Below, one piece after another: positions 35,098 through 43,442 of a stretch of 64,000 nt of DNA. Source of the stretch: Peptoniphilaceae bacterium. GTDB taxonomy: Bacteria; Bacillota; Clostridia; Tissierellales; Peptoniphilaceae. The position numbers were made by a program, and so were the translations under genes. Each line of letters starts with the position of its first letter. Positions within the stretch are counted from its first letter, which is position 1. The stretch is from assembly GCA_910589545.1 (NCBI GenBank), contig CAJUSY010000012.1, forward strand, positions 1 through 64,000, read 5' to 3'. Below the pieces are notes generated by a model. The model saw only the letters and a program-made list of their open reading frames with translations, was not told the DNA's origin and did no database searches.

Positions 35098-36195
35098 CTA
35101 TACGTTAAATCTAAAGTGAACTACATCCCCATCTTGCATCAAGTAGTCTTTGCCTTCCAATCTCATAAGACCTTTTTCTCTGACTGCAGGCATAGATTTT
35201 AATTCGATTAAGTCATCGTAATTTACGATTTCTGCTCTGATGAATCCTCTTTGAATATCTGTGTGGATTTTACCAGCTGCTTGTACTGCTGGAGTATCCT
35301 TCTTAATAGTCCATGCACGAGTTTCATCTTCTCCTGTTGTCAAGAAACTCATAAGTCCAAGCAAATCATAACTTTGAGTAATCAAATCGTCAATTCCTGA
35401 TTTTTCAAGTCCAATTGCTTCCAAAAATTCCTTCTTGTCTTCTTCGCTATCTAAAGCAGAAATTTCTGATTCAATTTGCGCAGATATTACAACTACTTTT
35501 GCATCTTCTGATTTTGCAAAATCTTTTACTCTTTGAACCATTTCGTTGTTCTCGTATGCATCAGCGACCTCATCTTCACTTACATTGCACACATAAATAA
35601 TAGGTTTAACGCTCAATAAATTGAAACTTCTCATAAGTTTCATTTCATCTTCGTCCAAGTCCAATATTCTTATTGATTTTCCTTCTGATAGAACATTGTA
35701 GATTTTTTCAAGAAGATCCACTTCTTCTTTCAAATCCTTATTACCTTTCAAAGCTTTTCTGGATTTTTCCAATCTTCTTTCGACCATTTCCAAATCAGAT
35801 AAAATAAGTTCGTAATTTATAGTTTCAATATCTCTAAGTGGGTCAACTGAACCGTCAACGTGAACTATATTTTCATCTTCAAAACATCTTAAAACTTCTA
35901 CAATTGCATCGGATTCTCTAATGTTTTCCAAAAATTTATTTCCTAATCCTTCACCCTTGCTTGCGCCTTTTACAAGACCTGCAATATCGTAAAATTCGAT
36001 TGTCGCTGGAATAATTTTTTTGGAATTAAAAATTTCTGCTAATTTATACACTCTTTCATCAGGAACATTTACAAGCCCAATGTTAGGATCTATTGTACAG
36101 AATGGATAATTTGCCATTTCTGCGCCTGCTTTTGTTATCGCATTAAAAAGTGTGGACTTTCCTACATTTGGAAGCCCCACAATACCTAATTTCAT
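35098..36195 (-). CDS. ychF: Redox-regulated ATPase YchF (Obg-like)
   Basis: The 363-residue P-loop protein begins MKLGIVGLPNVGKSTLFNAI (Walker A), has DIAGLVKGASKGEGLGN (switch II) and ends in a TGS domain (from about 277). The G4 motif reads NVSE rather than NKxD, the change that gives OLA1/YchF its preference for ATP. It binds the ribosome and modulates stress responses. An ATG three codons upstream is very near the AAAGGAG site; the chosen start gives the standard length of 363. Confidence 0.96.
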   Translation of the reverse strand: MKLGIVGLPNVGKSTLFNAITKAGAEMANYPFCTIDPNIGLVNVPDERVYKLAEIFNSKKIIPATIEFYDIAGLVKGASKGEGLGNKFLENIRESDAIVEVLRCFEDENIVHVDGSVDPLRDIETINYELILSDLEMVERRLEKSRKALKGNKDLKEEVDLLEKIYNVLSEGKSIRILDLDEDEMKLMRSFNLLSVKPIIYVCNVSEDEVADAYENNEMVQRVKDFAKSEDAKVVVISAQIESEISALDSEEDKKEFLEAIGLEKSGIDDLITQSYDLLGLMSFLTTGEDETRAWTIKKDTPAVQAAGKIHTDIQRGFIRAEIVNYDDLIELKSMPAVREKGLMRLEGKDYLMQDGDVVHFRFNV

Positions 36196-36263
36196 ATCAT
36201 TCACTCCTTTTAACTAACTCAAATTTTACCATATACCATATTTTTTGTAAATTATGCCCATTG

Positions 36264-36287
36264 AAAAAGAGCTCTTTTCAGAGCTCT
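36264..36287 (-). terminator. Terminator of the CWB2-GH25 gene
   Basis: GAGCTCT and AGAGCTC form a stem on the minus strand followed by TTTTTC, three bases after the stop codon. Confidence 0.85.
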
Positions 36288-36290
36288 AAT

Positions 36291-38696
36291 TTAAAAATTA
36301 TTTAGTTTGGCATCTTTGATAATCTTTGGATAGTTCTTGTAGGAATAGTTCATATCTACTCCGCCTTCTCCAGTATCTGGAACGCCCTTTATTTTAGATT
36401 TGTTCGTGAATTGCCACATTCCATAATCAGGTGTGAAACAGTTAGGACTTGTAACATGCCAGTGTGCAATCCAAATATCGTAATCTTTCAATCTTTCTTT
36501 TTCAAATTGGTTGTTAATCCAATATCCTGAGCTGTACAATCCTGTGTAGTATCCATTCTTTTCAAGAATATTCATAAAGGCAATCGCCATATCTGTTTTT
36601 GTTTTTGTTGGAATTCTGCGTTGTGATGGGTCTTCAAAATCCAAATAAACTGGGTATTCGAATTGCTTGTTTTTCAATATCTTCAAGTACCTTACAGCTT
36701 CTTCTTTAGCTTCCTCGACATTTACAGCGTATGAATACCAATATGCTCCAACATTTAGTCCAGCTGCTTTTGCATTTCTGTAATTTTGTTGGAATTTTGG
36801 GTCTTCTCCGCTGTATCCAGAACCTGCTTTTAATATCACAAAATCCATTCCATTTTGCTTAGCTATTTTCATATTTACATTGCCATTAAATTTTGAAATA
36901 TCCGCTCCTTGTTGATACACTAATCTGTATTTATTAGGGTTAAACATTCCAAAATCATCAATCTTTGCATATCCTTTAAATCCATTTATATCCAATTGCA
37001 TCCATCCATTTTTTAAAATATTTATAACTTGCATAACTGTTGAAGTGTTGATATTTCTCATAGATTTTGCAGAACTACTTGCAGCATTGTAAAGTTTTGT
37101 TGCGTGTTTTGCAACCACGAAATCGTGTAGTCCAACTGCTTTATCTTCTTCAATAATATCTGACTGATCTTTAACTACAGGTGGCTTTGGCTGTGGTTTT
37201 GCTTGTGGCCTTGGCTGTGGTTTTGCTTGTGGCTTTGGCTGTGGTTTTGCTTGTGGCTTTGCTAATACATTTTTAACTGTGCCATAAACATTATTGTCTA
37301 TAGTTCTATATCCACCAATAATATATGCATCCTTGATTGAATTTTTAAAGTTATTCAAGAATGCTATGACACTTGTGTCTAGTTTACTTCTTGAACTCAA
37401 TAAAATCGGTGCATTTAATTTTTGGGCCAATGGACTTATAGCCAATGCGTCTGCAAAATCTTCACCACTAGCGATAAATACCTTCTCCTTGTTCATAGAA
37501 TTCGCTACTTTTACAGATCCATCGTATCTGTTTCTTCCACTAATTCTTCCTACATTTTTTCCTGTTACTGATTGAATGTATCTAACTGTAGCTGATGAGA
37601 TGGATTTTCCTCCACCTACAACTGTAACATTTCCTAGATTAGATTTATTTCTTAGTAAATAATCTCTTGTTTCTCTAGACAAAGTCTTTCCAGAGCTCAA
37701 CAAAATTTTCGCATTGTTAGAATAAGCATAAGAAGATGCATAAAGTGGATCACTGAAGTTTTCTCCACTTGCAATTACGACATTCTTTTTGTTGCTCATA
37801 GCTGCAACCTTAGCACTTGTTTCGTATCTATTCTTACCTGCAATTCTAGTGACTTTGTTTGCGTATTTTTTTAGTATATTTTCAATTCCATCGCTAATAG
37901 ATTGTTTACCTCCGAGAAGATAAACTTCTACTGGGTTAAGCCTTTGAATTTCATTTCTTGTAGCTGTTGGAAGAGAGTCCTTTTCAGTGTACAAGATAGA
38001 ATATTTTCCGTCAGATAAAGTAGTCGCACTCAATGCATCGGCGTATTTTTGTGAGTTTACAACGATAACTTTCTTAGCGTTAGTGAATTGTTCTTTGGAA
38101 ATTTGCGCAGCAGACTCATATCTATTTTGACCTGCAAGTCTAGACGGAATAATTTCTCCAGAAGAATTAAGAGCTTTTACTTCTCCATCTTGTGCTTGAT
38201 TTTCTTCTTCCTCTTGCGCTTGATTTTTTTCAAAATTTTGTGCTGTTTCTTCTGTTTTTTCCTTAGATGTGGATTCTTTGGCTTTGATAGGCGAATTTTC
38301 TAAGCCATTTTCTGCATCTTTATCCTCTGATTTTGTTTCTTTTAAATTTTCAGATGAATTTTCTGTCTCAGATTCCACCTTTGAATCAGTTGTAGAATTT
38401 GAAACTTCTTTATTATCTTTTGTATCCTTAATTTCTTTATTTGAATTTGTAGATTTTAAACCTTCATCATTTCCATTGTTTTGATTTTGTAAGTTTTCCA
38501 CATTAGCGTATCCCAATTTAGCTTTTTTAGTCAACTTACTTTGATTATGTGTGCTAATAGATGTATACTTCAAGCTAAGCTCATTTTCTACATCTTTTTT
38601 ATCAGTTTCTGTTTGAGCCATCGACCCTGTCGAAATCATTAACGACACGGATAATGCTACAAACGAAACCTTAGCAATATCTTTTAAGTTCTTCAT
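36291..38696 (-). CDS. Secreted CWB2 protein with GH25 lysozyme domain
   Basis: The 801-residue exported muramidase has a signal peptide (1-27, ending GSMA), a long acidic disordered region (30-185), CWB2 repeats (about 190-470; VYLLGGKQSIS, GKNRYE, VVGGGKSIS) and a Pro/Gln/Lys linker (479-510) made by a 24-bp DNA repeat. An SH3-like domain (about 515-590) and a C-terminal GH25 domain (from about 599) follow, the latter with GADISKFNG, VGAYWYSYA and VYLDFED carrying the catalytic acids. It cleaves MurNAc-GlcNAc bonds and could act in division, turnover or attack on other cells. A single WalR-like half-site lies upstream. Confidence 0.93.
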   Translation of the reverse strand: MKNLKDIAKVSFVALSVSLMISTGSMAQTETDKKDVENELSLKYTSISTHNQSKLTKKAKLGYANVENLQNQNNGNDEGLKSTNSNKEIKDTKDNKEVSNSTTDSKVESETENSSENLKETKSEDKDAENGLENSPIKAKESTSKEKTEETAQNFEKNQAQEEEENQAQDGEVKALNSSGEIIPSRLAGQNRYESAAQISKEQFTNAKKVIVVNSQKYADALSATTLSDGKYSILYTEKDSLPTATRNEIQRLNPVEVYLLGGKQSISDGIENILKKYANKVTRIAGKNRYETSAKVAAMSNKKNVVIASGENFSDPLYASSYAYSNNAKILLSSGKTLSRETRDYLLRNKSNLGNVTVVGGGKSISSATVRYIQSVTGKNVGRISGRNRYDGSVKVANSMNKEKVFIASGEDFADALAISPLAQKLNAPILLSSRSKLDTSVIAFLNNFKNSIKDAYIIGGYRTIDNNVYGTVKNVLAKPQAKPQPKPQAKPQPRPQAKPQPKPPVVKDQSDIIEEDKAVGLHDFVVAKHATKLYNAASSSAKSMRNINTSTVMQVINILKNGWMQLDINGFKGYAKIDDFGMFNPNKYRLVYQQGADISKFNGNVNMKIAKQNGMDFVILKAGSGYSGEDPKFQQNYRNAKAAGLNVGAYWYSYAVNVEEAKEEAVRYLKILKNKQFEYPVYLDFEDPSQRRIPTKTKTDMAIAFMNILEKNGYYTGLYSSGYWINNQFEKERLKDYDIWIAHWHVTSPNCFTPDYGMWQFTNKSKIKGVPDTGEGGVDMNYSYKNYPKIIKDAKLNNF
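37189..37260 (-). repeat. 24-bp tandem repeat encoding the Pro-rich linker
   Basis: Three near-perfect 24-bp units (GGCTGTGGTTTTGCTTGTGG plus CCTT or CTTT) at 37189, 37213 and 37237, preceded by a third of a unit. They encode AKPQPKPQ-type octapeptides joining the wall-binding and lysozyme parts. Copy number may vary between strains. Confidence 0.93.
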
Positions 38697-38737
38697 AGAT
38701 ACAACCTCCTAATATACATACATGATATCATAAAAAG

Positions 38738-38753
38738 TTACAAAATGGTATCA
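38738..38753 (-). promoter_or_regulatory. Degenerate WalR-type box upstream of the CWB2-GH25 gene
   Basis: On the minus strand TGATAC-N5-TGTAAC: the second half-site fits the WalR consensus and the first has two changes. It lies about 45 bp before the start codon. Confidence 0.4.
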
Positions 38754-38822
38754 AATTTGAATATTGTTGAAATTAAATACGGGGTTATTAATCTTTAAAA
38801 TTCTTTAGATTTAATTTTAGAC

Positions 38823-38854
38823 AAAAAAATCCCCTGAGTAAAAATACTCAGAGG
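38823..38854 (-). terminator. ridA terminator
   Basis: CCTCTGAGTA and TACTCAGGGG pair (one T-G) on the minus strand, followed by TTTTTTTG. It closes the operon that begins upstream with the ribosome-assembly genes. Confidence 0.88.
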
Positions 38855-38861
38855 AAAATTC

Positions 38862-39230
38862 CTAGTCTAATTCAGCTATTGCTTCTATTTCTATTACTGC
38901 TCCTTTTGGAAGAGCTGCAACTTGAACTGCACTTCTTGCTGGCTTGTGATCTCCAAAAAATTCTGCATAAACTTCGTTCATATCAGAAAATTGTGATAAA
39001 TCTTGCATGAAAACTCCAACTCTTGCTATGTTTTCGATTTTGCCGCCTTCAGTTTCAATAATATGTAAAATATTATCTAGTGAAGCTTTTGTCGCTTTTT
39101 TTATATCAGTTTGTAATTCTCCATCGACGATTGGAAGTTGTCCTGATACATAAATTGTTTTGTTAGCAGATGTTGCTTGTGAATATGGTCCAATTGCAGC
39201 AGGTGCTTTTTCTGAATGTAAAAATTTCAT
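38862..39230 (-). CDS. ridA: RidA family enamine/imine deaminase
   Basis: The 122-residue YjgF/RidA protein begins with AIGPYSQATSANKTIYVSGQLP and has the substrate Arg in KPARSAVQVAALPKGA and the final VEIEAIAE-type strand (IEIEAIAELD). It hydrolyses reactive 2-aminoacrylate made by PLP enzymes. A good SD lies 8 bases after rsfS, so it ends this operon. Confidence 0.95.
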   Translation of the reverse strand: MKFLHSEKAPAAIGPYSQATSANKTIYVSGQLPIVDGELQTDIKKATKASLDNILHIIETEGGKIENIARVGVFMQDLSQFSDMNEVYAEFFGDHKPARSAVQVAALPKGAVIEIEAIAELD

Positions 39231-39239
39231 AGTTTCCTC

Positions 39240-39542
39240 CTAATTCCACAATCTTTCTATGTCGTAGAAAGAACGTGCTTGTTCTGTAAATACATGTACT
39301 ATAATATCATTAAGATCTAGTAATATCCAGTTACCTTCGCTGTAACCTTCTTTTCCTAAAATCTCAAAACCATTTTCATCGCACACTTTTTCCACTTCAT
39401 CAATTATTGATTGTGCATGGTTGGGTGCGTTAGCAGTTGCAATAACAAAATAATCTGCAACAGCTGAATCTAATTTTAAAGTTACAATATCTTTTCCAAT
39501 CTTATCGTCTATTGCTTTTTGAACTAACTCTAATTCAGTCAT
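39240..39542 (-). CDS. rsfS: Ribosomal silencing factor RsfS
   Basis: The 100-residue protein binds L14 on the 50S subunit and blocks 30S joining during starvation. It contains DYFVIATANAPNHAQSIIDEV and the C-terminal GNWILLDLNDIIVHVF. It follows yqeK directly, the standard nadD-yqeK-rsfS order of Firmicutes. Confidence 0.96.
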   Translation of the reverse strand: MTELELVQKAIDDKIGKDIVTLKLDSAVADYFVIATANAPNHAQSIIDEVEKVCDENGFEILGKEGYSEGNWILLDLNDIIVHVFTEQARSFYDIERLWN

Positions 39543-40118
39543 CTATACTCCCTTCAATAAATTGTTTCTAACTTTTACGCTAGCGATAGATATTTCTCTT
39601 CCACCTTCTATAAGATATTTTATCGTATCATCTAGTGATTTGACAATTGCTTTATTCAAATTTATTTTGGATAATTTTCTAATTTCCTGAACACCATCAT
39701 AATCTCTCTTATCTTCGGTCTTATCAGCCAAGTAAATTATTTTTTCAAAATCAGTCATATTAATTCTTCCAGTAGTGTGAAACTCTATCGCATCCAAAAT
39801 TTCTTCATCATCTACATCGTATTCTTTGTTTGCTACAATTCTACCCAAATAGCAGTGCAATAACTTAGGATTTTCCATATCTGGATTATTCGCCCTTAAT
39901 TTTCTAAGATTTTTAAATTCTTCGTTGTATTTATCCAAATACATTTCTTCGTTGTTTTTTGCACAGTCGTGAAGAAGTGCTGCTAATTCTATTTTTTTAA
40001 CGTCTTGATTGTGAAGTTTTGCTAATTCAATAGCCTTATCCCTCACTCTCAAAACGTGTTCATATCTAGTTTTCTTGAGCATTTTGCTCAAATTATTTTC
40101 TATTTCTTTAACTTTCAT
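39543..40118 (-). CDS. yqeK: HD-domain diadenosine tetraphosphatase YqeK
   Basis: The 191-residue HD hydrolase shows YEHVLRVRDKAIELAK, the metal-binding ALLHDCAKN and later H/D residues in IEFHTTGR and IYLADKTED. The family splits Ap4A symmetrically to ADP. It overlaps nadD by 11 bases, and nadD-yqeK fusion or adjacency is typical. Confidence 0.93.
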   Translation of the reverse strand: MKVKEIENNLSKMLKKTRYEHVLRVRDKAIELAKLHNQDVKKIELAALLHDCAKNNEEMYLDKYNEEFKNLRKLRANNPDMENPKLLHCYLGRIVANKEYDVDDEEILDAIEFHTTGRINMTDFEKIIYLADKTEDKRDYDGVQEIRKLSKINLNKAIVKSLDDTIKYLIEGGREISIASVKVRNNLLKGV

Positions 40119-40707
40119 ATAATTTGTTTCTCACAATGTATTCATAAACTTTTTCTGGTACGAAATATCTAAAATCTTGATTTGATTTTGCTTTTTCTCT
40201 GATTTTTGTAGAAGAAATATCTATAAAACTTGAGGGAATTTTCTCCACAAAATATCCCTTAAATTTTAAATTGGAAATTTTTTCTTCTAATTTGGAATTT
40301 TCTTCTTGTCTTCTTATGCAAGCCAAAATCTTAGTATTTTTCAAAAAATCTTCTGCATTCTCCCAAGTTTCCACACTCATCAGTGAATCCTCACCCATTA
40401 TGAAATAAAAATCATGGTCGTAGTTTTCTCTTAAATATTTCATAGTTTCCCATGAATATGTCACACCGCTTTTTTCTATTTCATAATCACATACTTTAAA
40501 CTTATCGTTGTCTTGTGTGGAAAGTTTTACCATATCGTATCTTTTTTGTTTATATGTTACCTTTTTGTCTAGCTTGAAATTTGGATTTCCTGTAGGAACA
40601 AACCACACCTCATCCAATTTTTTGTAATTAATAGCTTCCATAGCTAAAATCAAATGTCCTATATGAATGGGATCAAAAGTCCCACCCATTATTCCGACTT
40701 TAATCAT
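40108..40707 (-). CDS. nadD: Nicotinate-nucleotide adenylyltransferase
   Basis: The 199-residue nucleotidyltransferase makes nicotinate adenine dinucleotide. The signature GGTFDPIHIGHLILA is at the N-terminus and IDISSTKIREK near the C-terminus. It works downstream of PncB in the same NAD pathway and is transcribed after yhbY, overlapping it by 8 bases. Confidence 0.96.
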   Translation of the reverse strand: MIKVGIMGGTFDPIHIGHLILAMEAINYKKLDEVWFVPTGNPNFKLDKKVTYKQKRYDMVKLSTQDNDKFKVCDYEIEKSGVTYSWETMKYLRENYDHDFYFIMGEDSLMSVETWENAEDFLKNTKILACIRRQEENSKLEEKISNLKFKGYFVEKIPSSFIDISSTKIREKAKSNQDFRYFVPEKVYEYIVRNKLYES

Positions 40708-40990
40708 CTAAATCTATAACCTTATTTTCAGATTCTCTGTAAATTGTTAGGATGTTTCCCATATATCTAACAAACTCACAGTCAAGTTTTGTCAATATCT
40801 CATCGATCAACATATCTCTATCATCCAAATTATTGTTAAGGATTTTTATCTTCATAACTTCTCTCTTGTTCAAAGTATCATCGATTTGTTTCAAAGTATT
40901 TTCTGAAATTCCACCTTTACCGATGTTTACCAATGGTTTATAACCGTGAGAAATCTTCTTTAGTTTTGCTCTTTGTTTTGGTGTTATCAT
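40700..40990 (-). CDS. yhbY: CRM-domain RNA-binding protein YhbY
   Basis: The 96-residue protein is a single CRM domain with PLVNIGKGGISENTL (GxxG-like loop) and the terminal YR strand ILTIYRESENKV. It associates with pre-50S particles. It lies between obgE and nadD, a conserved ribosome-biogenesis neighbourhood. Confidence 0.94.
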   Translation of the reverse strand: MITPKQRAKLKKISHGYKPLVNIGKGGISENTLKQIDDTLNKREVMKIKILNNNLDDRDMLIDEILTKLDCEFVRYMGNILTIYRESENKVIDLDD

Positions 40991-40998
40991 TATATCTC

Positions 40999-42264
40999 CT
41001 ATTCGTAAAAATCAAATTCTACATCACCGATAATTACATTGTCTCCATCTTGAATTCCCAAATCTTTTAGTTGTTGAATGACTCCCTTGTCTTCCAAAAC
41101 TTTTTGTAAGTGATTTACTGATTCATACACTTCAAAGTTTGTTCTGTAAATTAAGTTTTCAATCAATGGTCCTTCTACGATGTAGTTTTCGTTTTCTCTT
41201 CTAACTTTGAAATCAGGTTCTTTTTCTTCTTCAAAGTAGACGTATTGTTCATCCAATGTAGAATAATCATCTTCAATTCTATCCAAAGTATCTGCAATCA
41301 AATACATAAGTTTGTCTACATTTTCTGTAGTCGCTGCGCTTATTTCCACGATTTCATCAACTTTGTCTGAGTATTTTTCTCTAAATTCTTTTATATTATT
41401 TTCTGCCCCTAGGTCAGTTTTATTCAAAACCACGAGCATCTTCTTGTCGTTCAATTTGATATTGTATGAAGCCAATTCACTATTGATAAGTTCAAAATCT
41501 TCGATCGGATTTCTTCCTTCACTTCCAGAAATATCCAAAACGTGAACTAAAATTTTAGTTCTTTCAATGTGTTTTAAGAAATCATGACCAAGTCCCAGCC
41601 CTTCACTTGCTCCTTCAATTAATCCGGGAATATCTGCAAGTACGAAACTTTTTTCTCCTACTTTGCATACTCCAAGATTTGGCTCAAGTGTTGTGAAGTG
41701 ATAATTTGCAATTTTAGGTCTTGCGTTTGACATTATCGACAAAATAGTAGATTTTCCTACATTAGGAAGACCAATCAATCCAACATCAGCCAAGAGTTTT
41801 AATTCTAACTTAATTGTTTTTTCTTCACCTTTTACTCCAGGCTCTGCAAATCTTGGCGCTTGTCTTATAGATGATTTGAAATGAACATTTCCCTTTCCGC
41901 CTTTGCCGCCTTTGCAAATTACAAACTCTTCCTTGTCGTGTTTTACATCGTAGATAACCGTATCTGTATCGTAATCTTTTATCAAAGTTCCAACTGGAAC
42001 TTTAAGAGTTAAATCTTCGCCTTTCTTACCAAATTGTTTTTTGTTTCTGCCGTCGCCACCATTTTCAGCTTTATAAATGGATTTGTAACTGTAATCCATC
42101 AAAGTTTTAATGTCTTTGTCTGCGACAATTATTATACTACCGCCATCTCCGCCGTCGCCACCTGCAGGGCCTCCTGATGGTTCGTATTTTTCTCTTCTAA
42201 ATGCAACAGAACCGTCTCCACCTTTTCCAGCTTTAAGTTCTATTTTCGCTACATCTATAAACAT
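40999..42264 (-). CDS. obgE: GTPase ObgE/CgtA
   Basis: The 421-residue essential GTPase has a glycine-rich Obg fold (1-158), a G domain from about 159 with GLPNVGKSTILSI (G1), DIPGLIEGASEGLGLGHDFL (G3) and NKTD (G4), and an OCT domain at the C-terminus (about 345-421). It acts in 50S maturation and (p)ppGpp signalling. It is preceded by the hairpin 42325-42384 after rpmA, so it depends on read-through or its own promoter. Confidence 0.97.
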   Translation of the reverse strand: MFIDVAKIELKAGKGGDGSVAFRREKYEPSGGPAGGDGGDGGSIIIVADKDIKTLMDYSYKSIYKAENGGDGRNKKQFGKKGEDLTLKVPVGTLIKDYDTDTVIYDVKHDKEEFVICKGGKGGKGNVHFKSSIRQAPRFAEPGVKGEEKTIKLELKLLADVGLIGLPNVGKSTILSIMSNARPKIANYHFTTLEPNLGVCKVGEKSFVLADIPGLIEGASEGLGLGHDFLKHIERTKILVHVLDISGSEGRNPIEDFELINSELASYNIKLNDKKMLVVLNKTDLGAENNIKEFREKYSDKVDEIVEISAATTENVDKLMYLIADTLDRIEDDYSTLDEQYVYFEEEKEPDFKVRRENENYIVEGPLIENLIYRTNFEVYESVNHLQKVLEDKGVIQQLKDLGIQDGDNVIIGDVEFDFYE

Positions 42265-42319
42265 TTTCCACCTCTTTATTAATGCTCACTATACTTGTAA
42301 GTTTACATTATTTCCCACT

Positions 42320-42384
42320 AAAAAAGCAACACCTTATGATTATAAAAAGAAAATCCAGTTTATAATCATACCAAAGGTGTTGCT
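42320..42384 (-). terminator. Large hairpin terminator between rpmA and obgE
   Basis: AGCAACACCTT and TATGATTATAAA pair with their complements in a stem of more than 20 bp with a small bulge, followed by TTTTTTAG on the minus strand. It probably lets only part of the ribosomal-protein transcripts continue into obgE. Confidence 0.85.
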
Positions 42385-42389
42385 AAAAA

Positions 42390-42674
42390 TTAAGCTTCTT
42401 TTGGATATACAGAAACTTGCTTTCTGTTTTTACCAATTCTTTCGAACTTAACTACTCCGTCAATTTTAGTGAAAAGTGTATCGTCTCCGCCCTTTCCAAC
42501 GTTGTTGCCTGGATGTATTTTTGTTCCTCTTTGTCTAACTAAGATGTTACCAGCTAGAACGAATTGGCCGTCACCTTTTTTAGTTCCTAATCTTTTGGAT
42601 TCGGAATCACGACCGTTCTTAGTAGAACTTACTCCCTTTTTACTAGAGAATAATTGTAAATCTAATTTTATCAT
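42390..42674 (-). CDS. rpmA: 50S ribosomal protein L27
   Basis: The 94-residue L27 has the Firmicutes-type N-terminal extension MIKLDLQLF before SSKKG, the site where the protease Prp cuts after Phe9. The core GVSSTKNGRDSESKRLGTKK follows. Mature L27 reaches into the peptidyl-transferase centre. The protease gene is adjacent upstream. Confidence 0.97.
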   Translation of the reverse strand: MIKLDLQLFSSKKGVSSTKNGRDSESKRLGTKKGDGQFVLAGNILVRQRGTKIHPGNNVGKGGDDTLFTKIDGVVKFERIGKNRKQVSVYPKEA

Positions 42675-42676
42675 TA

Positions 42677-43018
42677 TTACACCTCCCGATAGTTAATTTT
42701 CAAGTGTTTTATATTTTCGTTTCGTATTGATTCCAGTGCGAATACCAATGATTTCATCAAAATATCCACCTGAATCATTTCAGTCTCATTTAAAAAGTCA
42801 TAGTTAATTTCAAAAAAAGCATCTCCACTTTCAAAATGAAATTGAACCTTATTACAGTCAAGCTTAAGTATTTCGGTGAATGTGTTCACAGTATTTATCA
42901 GATACACACTGATAGCACTGCATACAACATCATTTCCATAGGATCCATGATCAGCATGACCAGATGAGTTGACTTTTACAATTTTGTTGCCTTTTCTAAA
43001 AATATCGACAGTTACCAT
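42677..43018 (-). CDS. prp: Ribosomal-processing cysteine protease Prp
   Basis: The 113-residue enzyme (YsxB) has catalytic His21 (GHADHG) and Cys33 (VCSAIS), the dyad that removes the N-terminal extension of L27. It sits between rplU and rpmA, the invariant position of this gene in bacteria with an extended L27. Confidence 0.95.
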   Translation of the reverse strand: MVTVDIFRKGNKIVKVNSSGHADHGSYGNDVVCSAISVYLINTVNTFTEILKLDCNKVQFHFESGDAFFEINYDFLNETEMIQVDILMKSLVFALESIRNENIKHLKINYREV

Positions 43019-43326
43019 TAAGCATCAATTTTTTCGATTTTAACTAATGTATATGGTTGTCTGTGTCCTTTTTTCTTTCTGTAGTTTTTCTTAGCTTTGA
43101 ATTTGTAGATAACAACTTTTTTGTCTTTCTTTTGATCCAAAACTTCAGCTTGAACCTTAGCTCCTTCTACTACAGGGCTTCCAACTTTAACATCGTCTCC
43201 AGCTACCATTAATACTTGATCAAATTCGATTTTGTCTCCTGATTGAGCTTCGATTTTTTCAACTTTAATGACATCTCCTTCAGAAACTTTGTATTGTTTT
43301 CCACCAGTTTTAATAATTGCGAACAT
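43018..43326 (-). CDS. rplU: 50S ribosomal protein L21
   Basis: The 102-residue protein begins MFAIIKTGGKQYKVSEGD and ends with the basic KKNYRKKKGHRQPYT segment that contacts 23S rRNA. The gene starts an L21-Prp-L27 operon with a structured leader and its own consensus-like promoter. Confidence 0.97.
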   Translation of the reverse strand: MFAIIKTGGKQYKVSEGDVIKVEKIEAQSGDKIEFDQVLMVAGDDVKVGSPVVEGAKVQAEVLDQKKDKKVVIYKFKAKKNYRKKKGHRQPYTLVKIEKIDA

Positions 43327-43327
43327 T

Positions 43328-43413
43328 TAGTGCACCTCCTCATTTTTAAGACTCGCCAAATCAAGGTACTTATGAAGTTTGAAAACCCGATTCGAGCGGT
43401 TACACACCAAATA
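43328..43413 (-). ncRNA. L21 (rplU) leader RNA
   Basis: On the minus strand the leader contains GTGTAACCGCTCGAATCGGG and, before the start codon, GGCGAGTC, whose CTCG/CGAG parts can pair. It is conserved in position with the Firmicutes L21 leader, thought to bind L21 for autoregulation. The class is assigned from location and these motifs only. Confidence 0.7.
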
Positions 43414-43442
43414 ATTGTACAGTAATTTTACTTAATTGTCAA
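43414..43442 (-). promoter_or_regulatory. Promoter of rplU-prp-rpmA
   Basis: TTGACA (complement of 43437-43442), 17 bp and TACAAT (complement of 43414-43419). The -35 lies inside the last codons of the rng-like gene. Confidence 0.82.

Noticed and set aside
37182..37262. CRISPR-like array in the 24-bp repeats
   Set aside because: Units are directly adjacent without spacers and are in frame as AKPQPKPQ codons of the lysozyme linker.
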